A stretch of 7,376 nt of DNA from Syntrophobacterales bacterium (GTDB lineage Bacteria > Desulfobacterota > Desulfobaccia > Desulfobaccales > 0-14-0-80-60-11): positions 1-7,376 of the forward strand of contig JAGVPN010000358.1 in assembly GCA_020052215.1 (NCBI GenBank), given 5' to 3'. How positions within the stretch are numbered: position 1 is the first letter of the stretch; every line of letters begins with the position of its first letter. A model generated the notes under the pieces. It was not told the DNA's origin. It made no database searches and saw only the letters and a list, made by a program, of their open reading frames with translations. Shown in pieces: positions 1 through 5,569 of the stretch. The translations under genes and the position numbers were made by a program.

Positions 1-909
1 CGGCGGCGGCGGGGCCTGGACCTGGGGCACCACCTTGGGCGGGACCGTGACGGTGGTTATGGTGGTCAGGATGTTCTGTCCCCCCGGAGGAGTGACTGTG
101 GCCGGGATGTTTGGACCAGGGGCGCTAGCAGCAGGGGCGCCAGGGCCGCCCGTCGGCGCCACCGGAGGCGCCGGGGGGGCGAAGTGGCTACCCTGACTGA
201 CGGCATAGGTGGTGACCTGGCGCAAGAACATCATCCTTTCTTGGGGGGTGATACCAATGGGGATGGTCGGGAGCCTGCTCCCTTCTACGGTGGATTTCTG
301 CATAGGTTGCAGAAACACCCACCGGCTGGAGCCATCGTTCCACGAGGCCCTGGAGTAGGCCACTTTGAAGGCCTTCAGGAACAGCCGGCTCACCTCCGGA
401 AAGATATTGCCCACCTGGGTGCGGCCTTCAAAATTGAGAATCGTGGAACTGTTGGGTTGGATACGAATACCGAACTCGGTACCCCTCACCCCCACGATGG
501 CGGTTTGGGTCTTGATGATGAAATCCGGCTCTTCGGCTTTCAAAATCTTGTTGACCACGGTCATGGCCAACCCCTGAAAGATTTCCAGCACCGCCCGGCG
601 TTTCTCCTGGCCGGGTTTGAAATTGAACTCCTCGATGGCGATGCGGGCTTCCTGGGATAAGGTCAGGGTAGAATTGTCGATAAAGGTTACCTGGGCCTTG
701 GACAGGGACTTGGTGCGGATGACATCCCCGGGCTCCACCGTATCGTTCAACTTGAGAGGGATGGCGGGCAGATTGCCGCCTTTCAGGAGATCCACCCGAC
801 CTTCCACCTGGGTCAGACGGCCCACGACCTCGGCGCCGACCACGGAAGAGCAGATCAGCATCAGGACGAGGGCGACCCACACAGACATCAGAACCTGCCG
901 TAGCTTCAT
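1..909 (-). CDS. Exported FecR-domain protein (3' end beyond window)
   Basis: Reading leftwards from an ATG at 909 gives 303 codons with no stop before the window edge, so the C-terminus is missing. Residues 1-26 look like a Sec signal peptide: a short basic start (MKLRQ), a hydrophobic core and a likely cleavage after VVGA. Residues about 28-165 match a FecR domain. VEPGDVIRT lies at 58-66, a VTFIDNSTLTL strand follows, and the hallmark TAIVGVRGTEFGI lies at 136-148. After about residue 243 the chain becomes rich in Pro, Ala and Thr, as in a linker. The N-terminal cytoplasmic anti-sigma part and inner-membrane anchor of the classical iron regulator FecR are absent. This is therefore probably a free periplasmic or envelope-associated protein rather than an anti-sigma factor; its ligand is unknown. 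An AAGGA ribosome site at 917-921 lies 7 bases before the ATG. An in-frame ATG at 999 would add 30 residues ahead of the signal peptide and is less likely. The domain call is firm, the role is not. Confidence 0.85.
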   Translation of the reverse strand, partial: MKLRQVLMSVWVALVLMLICSSVVGAEVVGRLTQVEGRVDLLKGGNLPAIPLKLNDTVEPGDVIRTKSLSKAQVTFIDNSTLTLSQEARIAIEEFNFKPGQEKRRAVLEIFQGLAMTVVNKILKAEEPDFIIKTQTAIVGVRGTEFGIRIQPNSSTILNFEGRTQVGNIFPEVSRLFLKAFKVAYSRASWNDGSSRWVFLQPMQKSTVEGSRLPTIPIGITPQERMMFLRQVTTYAVSQGSHFAPPAPPVAPTGGPGAPAASAPGPNIPATVTPPGGQNILTTITTVTVPPKVVPQVQAPPPP

Positions 910-925
910 AGTGGTTTCCTTAAGA

Positions 926-943
926 CGACCCTGCTGCGGGTCG
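926..943 (-). promoter_or_regulatory. Hairpin just upstream of the fecR-like gene's ribosome site
   Basis: A perfect 6-bp inverted repeat, CGACCC-N6-GGGTCG, ends 4 bases before the AAGGA ribosome site of the FecR-domain gene. It is GC-rich with a six-base loop. No T-run follows, so it is not a classical terminator. It could stabilise the 5' end of a processed mRNA or influence translation start. The rest of the 231-base gap (910-1140) shows no gene, no convincing promoter and no clear terminator, which leaves read-through from the upstream TPR gene possible. Confidence 0.3.
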
Positions 944-1140
944 GGTTGGTGTAGGGACCGGGCCGAAATTAAGGCGATCTCGAAACCTTCTGTCCCCATA
1001 TCGACATTTTGATGAAATTCTTAAAGTTTGGGGCGATCCAGGGGGCTGGACAACTTAGGCCTTACCGCAGAACCGGGGAGGAGAGTGAACGATCCACCGG
1101 ATGCGATGAATCCCGAGCCTTTTCCGTCCGCTACCTCCCG

Positions 1141-2694
1141 TTAGTATCGGTACGCGATCTGGCCGCCGGCGATGTGACGACTATAATTATACAAATTGAT
1201 GTTGCAGTTGTCACGGATAAAGTACCAATGGACGTTGCCTTCCAGGCCTTTGGCAAATTCATAGGTGACCTGCATCCCCAGCATGAGAATCTGGTCGCTT
1301 CGTTTGGGTTGGGAGACCAGGGGCGCTCCCTGGACGTTGCCTACGGTGTCACCGTTGTAAAAGGTGTGAGCATACGGCTGTTGGGTGAGGTCCAGGAAGA
1401 CATTGTATTTTAACTTATCGGTGATGGGCCAGAGGAGCGACAAAAGCAGATTGTAGCTGGAACTATCCCAGTTGCTGCCGACGGTATTGTTGTTCAAGTA
1501 GCCAAGGCGGGCCTGAACAAACCCCTTTTGCTTTTTGAAAAAGTAGTACATCCCCACATTGCCCCCCCAGGCATTGCCGGTACGGTTATCCTGGGTATAA
1601 AAGACGGGACTCCAATAATATTGGCGATTGTACTTGGCTCCCACTTCCAGGCCGAGGTGCTGGGTGACCAGATGGAGATACGTGGGGGTTATGTTAAAGC
1701 CGGTGTAATATTTGTCTGACTGCAGGTCCATGTAGGTGTAACTCATGGGGAGCCACAAGCGGCCATTCTTGAAGGCATAGGTGGGGGTTAGGCTCATTAA
1801 ATGGCTCATGATGTCGTAACCTTCCACCTTGGTGTGAAAATTCTGGAAGTAGGAGTATTGGGTCAAAACGCTGAAGGGACCGGACGGCAAGACCGTGTAT
1901 TCGAACAGGGCGGCCTGGGAAAACACGGCGCTGGCCTTCCCGGAAACCGTGGACACTGCGGCCCCCCCACCAGGGGCGAGGGTGACGTTGGAGTCGTACT
2001 CAAAGCCTGACGAAACGGTGATGTGGAGGGGACGCTGTTCATCCGCCTGCTTGGACAGGACCCCGATATAGCGCTGGGCGAACTCGGCGGTCTGGCTCTG
2101 GGGGTTAAGCGCAATGCTCTCCTCCATGGTCTTTTTGGCTTCTTTAACCCGGTTGAGGGCGACCAGGGCCAGGCTCGCCTGGAACTTGGCCTCCTGGGCC
2201 ACCTTGGGCTCCGCCTCGGCCTGGCGGAAATAATCCAGGGCTTGGCTATACTTTTTGTCTTTGGTGGCCGCAATGCCCATCAAAAAGGCGGTTTGCCCCG
2301 GCTCGTAGCCGGCAGCCTGCAGATTCTGCAAGATGGGCATGGCTGCTTTGGGCTGGTCCATGGCCAGGAGCGTGTCGGCCAACATCAATTGCGCCGGAGG
2401 AAAATTCGGTTTGAGGCGCACGGCTTCCTGCAAATATTCTTTGGCCTTGACGTAGTTAAGCATGAGCCGGTAAACCTGCCCGAACAGAAAAGCCTTTTCC
2501 GGGGTATGCGCGCCTTTTTTCCAGGCCTCGCTCAATTGCGCCAGGGCTTCGTCGTAATTCTCCTGTTGTATGTCCTTGACAGCCTGCTTCACCATCACGT
2601 CGTCATAAGGCGTAATTGCCAGGCTCGCCTGAGTTCCCAGCGCGAGCAGCAAAACCGTCCATCCCAGGATTAAACATGTGCGCCAAGCAATCAT
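1141..2694 (-). CDS. TPR protein with C-terminal outer-membrane beta-barrel
   Basis: This encodes 517 residues. Residues 1-26 form a signal peptide (hydrophobic core LILGWTVLLLALG, cleavage after ASLA). Residues about 30-215 are helical TPR-like repeats with the usual A/Y/L spacing, for example YDEALAQL, KAKEYLQEAVRLKPN, YSQALDYFRQA and KEAKKTMEESIALNP. From about 222 the chain changes to alternating polar and aromatic strands, starting ITVSSGFEYDSNV, and ends in IAYRY. A terminal aromatic residue of this kind is typical of outer-membrane barrels recognised by BamA. The order signal peptide, periplasmic TPR, barrel is that of Slam (surface lipoprotein assembly modifier, DUF560) and, more loosely, of BcsC/PgaA exporters. 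Slam-like is a fair guess from architecture; export of a specific substrate is inference. A GTG at 2700 is in frame, but the ATG at 2694 is preferred because AGGGGGG (2700-2706) then sits 5 bases upstream. The FecR-domain gene follows on the same strand and phoU diverges upstream. Confidence 0.85.
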   Translation of the reverse strand: MIAWRTCLILGWTVLLLALGTQASLAITPYDDVMVKQAVKDIQQENYDEALAQLSEAWKKGAHTPEKAFLFGQVYRLMLNYVKAKEYLQEAVRLKPNFPPAQLMLADTLLAMDQPKAAMPILQNLQAAGYEPGQTAFLMGIAATKDKKYSQALDYFRQAEAEPKVAQEAKFQASLALVALNRVKEAKKTMEESIALNPQSQTAEFAQRYIGVLSKQADEQRPLHITVSSGFEYDSNVTLAPGGGAAVSTVSGKASAVFSQAALFEYTVLPSGPFSVLTQYSYFQNFHTKVEGYDIMSHLMSLTPTYAFKNGRLWLPMSYTYMDLQSDKYYTGFNITPTYLHLVTQHLGLEVGAKYNRQYYWSPVFYTQDNRTGNAWGGNVGMYYFFKKQKGFVQARLGYLNNNTVGSNWDSSSYNLLLSLLWPITDKLKYNVFLDLTQQPYAHTFYNGDTVGNVQGAPLVSQPKRSDQILMLGMQVTYEFAKGLEGNVHWYFIRDNCNINLYNYSRHIAGGQIAYRY

Positions 2695-2746
2695 CCCCAC
2701 CCCCCTGGTTCAGAAGCTATAATCCCCCAATGATTTTTTCATACAA

Positions 2747-2774
2747 AGAATAGCACAATAGTGTAGTATGTAAA
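2747..2774 (-). promoter_or_regulatory. Sigma-70-type promoter for the TPR-barrel gene
   Basis: Read on the minus strand there is a -35 box TTTACA (2769-2774, 5 of 6 matches to TTGACA), a 16-base spacer and a -10 box TATTCT (2747-2752, 4 of 6). It lies in an AT-rich patch unlike the surrounding coding DNA. Transcription would begin near 2740 and give a leader of about 46 bases before the ATG at 2694. The short repeat CATAC/GTATG (2740-2744 and 2766-2770) brackets the spacer. Confidence 0.5.
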
Positions 2775-2789
2775 GAGGGTTATGGGGTT

Positions 2790-2818
2790 TTATCACAAAT
2801 TAACCGTGATTCCATTAT
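2790..2818 (+). promoter_or_regulatory. Possible phoU promoter
   Basis: TTATCA (2790-2795), a 17-base spacer and CATTAT (2813-2818) give 4 of 6 matches in each box on the plus strand. Transcription would begin near 2825, giving phoU a leader of about 119 bases. It is a weak match that would need an activator. A consensus TATAAT at 2717-2722 on this strand has no partner -35 box and was not preferred. Confidence 0.3.
2792..2810. promoter_or_regulatory. Inverted repeat ATCAC-N9-GTGAT in divergent control region
   Basis: A perfect 5-bp inverted repeat with a 9-base AT-rich centre has half-sites 14 bp apart centre to centre, a spacing a dimeric regulator could bridge. It occupies the spacer of the candidate phoU promoter and lies 18 bases upstream of the -35 box for the TPR-barrel gene, so a bound protein could affect both genes. 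The half-sites resemble CRP/FNR-family half-sites but in the opposite orientation (TCACA...GTGA), so CRP is not claimed. I see no convincing Pho box (tandem CTGTCAT-like repeats). Confidence 0.3.
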
Positions 2819-2841
2819 TCCCCAGCAAGTCCGGCGACCGT

Positions 2842-2889
2842 AACCAGTCCATATCTTGAGAAAAGGACGGTTGGGCGGCGGGTTCTCAG
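2842..2889 (+). promoter_or_regulatory. Candidate H-type pseudoknot in phoU leader
   Basis: Two stems interlock. Stem 1 pairs 2842-2850 (AACCAGTCC) with 2865-2872 (GGACGGTT), leaving A2846 bulged. Stem 2 pairs 2856-2862 (TTGAGAA), inside the stem 1 loop, with 2883-2889 (TTCTCAG), including one G-U pair. The connecting loops are 5, 2 and 10 bases, which is sterically reasonable. This was found by hand pairing without energy calculation, and short stems of this length can arise by chance. It lies 44 bases before the phoU ribosome site. Confidence 0.25.
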
Positions 2890-2905
2890 AGGTTCGACGG
2901 TTGGG
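2866..2905. repeat. Two direct copies of GACGGTTGGG, 30 bp apart
   Basis: The identical 10-mer occurs at 2866-2875 and 2896-2905, a period of exactly 30 bp or about three helical turns, so both copies face the same side of the DNA. Both are in the phoU leader. In RNA either copy could pair with the upstream AACC-A-GTCC arm at 2842-2850, the first copy better. A short palindrome, CCCTTTAAGGG (2917-2927), follows just before the ribosome site. Confidence 0.4.
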
Positions 2906-2943
2906 GGAATCCTTGGCCCTTTAAGGGTTCGTGAGGTAAGCTA

Positions 2944-3633
2944 ATGGCAACGGCACTGGAAGAAAAGTCCCTGGTCAAGGCCAAATTTTCCCGGGATCTG
3001 GCCACGGTGAGGGAAGACCTGATGGAGTTGGCGAGCCTTGCAGCCGCCGCCATGGAGCAAAGCGTCAGGGCCGTGCTGACGCGGGACGGGGACCTGGCCC
3101 GCCGGGTGATCGTCGGGGACGCGGCAATCAATAGCCTGGAGGAGGCCATTGACCGGGAATGCGTGCGCCTGATCGCCCTGTTCCAGCCGGTGGCCGGAGA
3201 TTTGCGCCAGCTCATGGCTGTTGACCATATCATTACCGAGTTGGAGCGGATCGGCGATTCCGCCACCAACATCGCCGAAGAGGCGCTCACCCTGGGGCAA
3301 TTGCCGCAACGGGCCATTCATCACAGCCTGACGTCCATGGCCCAAAGCGTCCAGGAAATGGTGCGCCAGAGCCTGGAAGCCTTTTTCCGGAGCAATTCCC
3401 ACCTGGCCCGGCAGGTCTGTCTGGCGGATGACGACGTGGACGCCATGGACCGGGCCATTATCCAGGACCTGCTCCGGGAGATGACCGGGGCCCCGAGGGC
3501 TATCGTTCCCAGCCAGAGCCAGATCAACATCGTGCGCAACCTGGAGCGGGTGGGAGACCACGCCACCAATATTGCCGAACAGGTGGTGTACATGGTGGAA
3601 GGGCAGAGCGTCCGCCACCGTTGCCAGGGGTAG
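2944..3633 (+). CDS. phoU: PhoU-family phosphate signalling regulator
   Basis: This encodes 229 residues, the usual PhoU length, predicted all-helical and cytoplasmic with no signal or membrane segment. Two PhoU three-helix repeats are visible. Each ends in the family's metal-binding signature: ERIGDSATNIAE at 101-112 and ERVGDHATNIAE at 201-212, exactly 100 residues apart. The conserved PVAGDLRQL (82-90) precedes the first. In known systems PhoU links the PstSCAB phosphate transporter to the PhoR/PhoB sensor pair and keeps the Pho regulon off when phosphate is plentiful; some paralogues act with other transporters or in persistence. The start is supported by GAGG at 2933-2936, 7 bases before the ATG. 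No pst or pho gene is adjacent: a TPR-barrel gene diverges upstream and hrcA follows 147 bases downstream under its own promoter. Either the pst operon lies elsewhere or this is a stand-alone paralogue. Confidence 0.93.
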   Translation: MATALEEKSLVKAKFSRDLATVREDLMELASLAAAAMEQSVRAVLTRDGDLARRVIVGDAAINSLEEAIDRECVRLIALFQPVAGDLRQLMAVDHIITELERIGDSATNIAEEALTLGQLPQRAIHHSLTSMAQSVQEMVRQSLEAFFRSNSHLARQVCLADDDVDAMDRAIIQDLLREMTGAPRAIVPSQSQINIVRNLERVGDHATNIAEQVVYMVEGQSVRHRCQG

Positions 3634-3655
3634 ATGCACCGTCGGCGCCGGGGGT

Positions 3656-3704
3656 GGACCGGCGGCCGGGAGCACCCAGGCCGGTGAATGGAGCGCCGCG
3701 GTCC
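3656..3704 (+). terminator. GC-rich inverted repeat after phoU, weak terminator candidate
   Basis: GGACCGGCGG (3656-3665) can pair with CCGCGGTCC (3696-3704) if one G is bulged, enclosing a GC-rich interior with a competing ACCGGC/GCCGGT pairing. It begins 22 bases after the phoU stop. No T-run follows, so it is not a standard intrinsic terminator, though it may slow polymerase or protect the phoU 3' end. Confidence 0.25.
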
Positions 3705-3739
3705 GGCATTTCCCCCAGGCCAAAAATCCCTCATATCTC

Positions 3740-3768
3740 TTGACAAATCCCCCTGTTCTTATTAACTT
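3740..3768 (+). promoter_or_regulatory. Sigma-70-type promoter for hrcA-grpE-dnaK
   Basis: A perfect -35 hexamer TTGACA (3740-3745) is followed after 17 bases by TAACTT (3763-3768), a weak -10 with 3 of 6 matches. Expected initiation near 3775 leaves only about 6 bases before the hrcA ATG at 3781. The stretch is AT-rich between GC-rich flanks. The -35/-10 pair does not match the sigma-32 heat-shock pattern (CTTGAAA, then CCCCATNT). This would be the main promoter for the heat-shock cluster. Confidence 0.5.
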
Positions 3769-3774
3769 ATAAGA
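3757..3774. promoter_or_regulatory. Palindrome TCTTAT-TAACTT-ATAAGA, candidate operator on hrcA -10
   Basis: A perfect 6-bp inverted repeat with a 6-base centre spans the candidate -10 box of hrcA, the box being exactly the centre. A repressor bound here would block polymerase directly. It is unrelated to CIRCE (TTAGCACTC-N9-GAGTGCTAA), which I cannot find upstream of hrcA, grpE or dnaK. It could be a divergent HrcA site or the site of another regulator. An AT-rich palindrome of this size could also arise by chance. Confidence 0.4.
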
Positions 3775-3780
3775 TTGAAT

Positions 3781-4836
3781 ATGGAACAGAATCGCGTCAT
3801 GGAACTCCTGGGAGAGCGGGATACCTGGGTCCTTAAAACCGTGGTGGCCCGGTACATCGTTACCGGGGAACCGGTGGGCTCCCGGACGGTGGCTAAGACT
3901 TCGGGCCTGAACCTCTCGCCGGCCACCATCCGCAACCTCATGCTGGACCTGGAAGAACGGGGCTATCTGCGTCAGCCCCACACCTCGGCCGGACGGATCC
4001 CCACCCCCAAGGGCTTGCGTTATTACGTGGACCAGATCCTGCCCATCCAGACCTTGGGCCGGTCCATGCAGCAGCAGATCCAGGAGGCCTTCTCGCCGCC
4101 GGCCCATGAGCCCCAAGAGTTATTCCGCCAGGCCTCCCGGGTGCTCTCCCTGGTGAGCGGACATACCGCCCTGGTGCTGGGCCCCCGGCCCCAGGGCATA
4201 CGCCTCAAGCATATCCAGTTCATCAACCTGAGCGGGGATGGGGTGCTGACGGTCCTGGTATCCCAGGATAATCAGGTCCAGAACCGGTTCGTGCGCACCA
4301 AGAGCCGTTTTTCTCAGGAGGCGTTGGACCGCTTCAGCCGGTATCTCAATGAGCTCTGCCAGAACCTGACCCTGGGGGAGTCCCGGCAACGGATCCTGGC
4401 CAAGATGGAGGAAGAAAAGAGCCTGTTCGACAAGATGCTCTCCCAGGCCCTGAGCCTCAGCCGGCAGGCCCTGCAAAATGACGAGGCCGAAGAGCTCTAC
4501 ATCGAGGGCGCCAGCCACATCCTGGATTATCCGGAATTCACCGGCGATGTGGACAAGATCCGGAGCATCTTCAAGGCCTTTGAAGAAAAGCACCATCTGG
4601 TCACCTTGCTGGATCAAACCATGGCGGCCCAGGGAGTGCAGATTATTATCAGTCCGGAGGAGCACTTTCCGGAGATGCAGTTGTCCCTGGTGGCCACCTC
4701 CTACGGGTCCCAGCAAACGCCCTTGGGCAGCCTGGGGGTCATCGGCCCCATGCGGATGGACTACGCCCGGCTGGTCCCCATTGTGCGGTACACGGCCTCC
4801 CTGGTCACGGGACTGCTCATCAAGCGCCAGACCTGA
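3781..4836 (+). CDS. hrcA: Heat-inducible transcription repressor HrcA
   Basis: This encodes 351 residues, a normal HrcA length. The N-terminal winged-helix DNA-binding domain is clear: YIVTGEPVGSRTV (25-37), SPATIRNLMLDLEERGYL (46-63) and QPHTSAGRIPTPKGLRYYVD (65-84), with SPATIRN in the recognition-helix region. A GAF-like central and C-terminal dimerisation part follows and ends with the family motif GVIGPMRMDYAR (319-330). In other bacteria HrcA represses dnaK and groE operons through CIRCE and needs GroEL for activity, coupling repression to free chaperonin. Here it heads an hrcA-grpE-dnaK cluster, so autoregulation is expected, yet no CIRCE is visible. ATG 3781 is chosen for family alignment. 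A TTG at 3775 would add two residues, and an ATG at 3799 would remove six. No Shine-Dalgarno sequence stands before any of them, and the promoter predicts a leader of only about 6 bases. Confidence 0.95.
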   Translation: MEQNRVMELLGERDTWVLKTVVARYIVTGEPVGSRTVAKTSGLNLSPATIRNLMLDLEERGYLRQPHTSAGRIPTPKGLRYYVDQILPIQTLGRSMQQQIQEAFSPPAHEPQELFRQASRVLSLVSGHTALVLGPRPQGIRLKHIQFINLSGDGVLTVLVSQDNQVQNRFVRTKSRFSQEALDRFSRYLNELCQNLTLGESRQRILAKMEEEKSLFDKMLSQALSLSRQALQNDEAEELYIEGASHILDYPEFTGDVDKIRSIFKAFEEKHHLVTLLDQTMAAQGVQIIISPEEHFPEMQLSLVATSYGSQQTPLGSLGVIGPMRMDYARLVPIVRYTASLVTGLLIKRQT

Positions 4837-4923
4837 ATTTCTCGCCCCGAGCCCCGGGCCCGTCTCAATCGGCCTGGTGGTCATTAGGGTTTATTAAAGT
4901 TTTAGGTGGTTGGCAGTTATGAC

Positions 4924-4929
4924 AAGGAG
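4924..4929 (+). promoter_or_regulatory. Ribosome binding site that fixes the grpE start
   Basis: AAGGAG at 4924-4929 lies 10 bases before the ATG at 4940. The same frame is open further upstream, with a TTG at 4910 and an ATG at 4919. Using those would place this site inside the coding region and leave them without one, so 4940 is the better start. Confidence 0.7.
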
Positions 4930-4939
4930 AAAAAGCTTT

Positions 4940-5548
4940 ATGAGCTTATCCAAATCCGATTTCTTCACCAAGGGATCGCCTGATTCTTCCTCCCGGGAGG
5001 AGAAGACCGAGCCCGAGGTCCTCCCTAAGTCCCCGGAAAGTGCGGCGGACCTGGCGGAATTGCACCAAAAGCTGCAAGAAAAGACGCAAGAAGCCGAAGA
5101 GAATTATGTCCGCCTGCTCCGGTTGGCCGCGGATATGGAAAATTTGAAAAAGCGTCAGGAGCGGGAACGGGCGGAACTCCTGCAATTCGCCAACGAGAGC
5201 CTCATCAAAGAACTCCTGCCGGTGGTGGACAACCTGGAGAGGGCCTTGGACCACGGCCGGCAGTTGGAGGCGCCGGAGGCTTTACTGGAAGGCATCGAGA
5301 GGGTTTATCAGGGTTTTCTCAAGGCCCTGGGCCGGTTCGGCGTCACTCCCTTTGACAGCGTGGGTCAGCCATTCGACCCGGCTTTTCATAACGCCATGAT
5401 GCAGGAAGAGGCCCCGGAGGTCCCGGACGGCAGCGTTATCAAAGAATTACAAAAGGGCTATCTCATGAACCAGCGCCTGCTCCGGCCGGCCATGGTAGTG
5501 GTGGCCCGCCATACCCAAAACGAAACTGCGTCAGGTCAAAACGACTAG
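4940..5548 (+). CDS. grpE: GrpE, nucleotide exchange factor for DnaK
   Basis: This encodes 202 residues, typical for GrpE. A variable, charged, Ser/Pro-rich N-terminus (1-35) leads into a long coiled-coil helix (about 36-90, heptad-like, with ENYVRLLRLAADMENLKKRQ at 54-73). A short helical region with LLPVVDNLERAL (92-103) follows. The compact beta domain ends the protein, with the family signature PFDPAFHNAM (144-153), DGSV (163-166), then GYLMNQRLLRPAMVVVA (173-189). GrpE works as a dimer, prising ADP from the DnaK ATPase domain to release substrate, and its helix can act as a thermosensor. The 103 bases after hrcA contain the GC palindrome CGGGCCCG (4855-4862) but no clear terminator or promoter, so co-transcription with hrcA is likely. 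dnaK follows after 21 bases. Confidence 0.95.
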   Translation: MSLSKSDFFTKGSPDSSSREEKTEPEVLPKSPESAADLAELHQKLQEKTQEAEENYVRLLRLAADMENLKKRQERERAELLQFANESLIKELLPVVDNLERALDHGRQLEAPEALLEGIERVYQGFLKALGRFGVTPFDSVGQPFDPAFHNAMMQEEAPEVPDGSVIKELQKGYLMNQRLLRPAMVVVARHTQNETASGQND

Positions 5549-5569
5549 ACGGTTCAGGAGGAGCAATAA

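Noticed and set aside
1..14. A CGG microsatellite at the left edge
   Set aside because: It encodes the Pro run in the tail of the FecR-domain protein and is too short to be treated as an independent repeat.
184..660. A 158-codon plus-strand frame
   Set aside because: It is antisense to the FecR-domain gene, whose frame carries a signal peptide and a clear VRGTEF motif.
1010..1140. A riboswitch-like element between the TPR-barrel and FecR-domain genes
   Set aside because: A fragment reading GCGGTAAGGCCTAAG on the minus strand faintly recalls the cyclic-di-GMP GEMM motif, but the conserved tetraloop, receptor and second helix are missing.
2023..2673. A 216-codon plus-strand frame
   Set aside because: It lies opposite the TPR repeats of the minus-strand gene and has no domain or ribosome site.
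2826..2943. A Pho box before phoU
   Set aside because: No tandem CTGTCAT-like repeats with 11-bp spacing are present; the direct repeat found here has a different sequence and a 30-bp period.
3634..3780. A CIRCE element upstream of hrcA
   Set aside because: No TTAGCACTC or GAGTGCTAA half-site, even with a few mismatches, was found here or in the gaps before grpE and dnaK.
2941..4116. A 391-codon minus-strand frame spanning phoU and the start of hrcA
   Set aside because: It overlaps two certain genes, has no recognisable domain, and mirrors their GC-rich third positions.
4120..4884. A 254-codon minus-strand frame
   Set aside because: It is antisense to hrcA, with low-complexity composition and no recognisable family.
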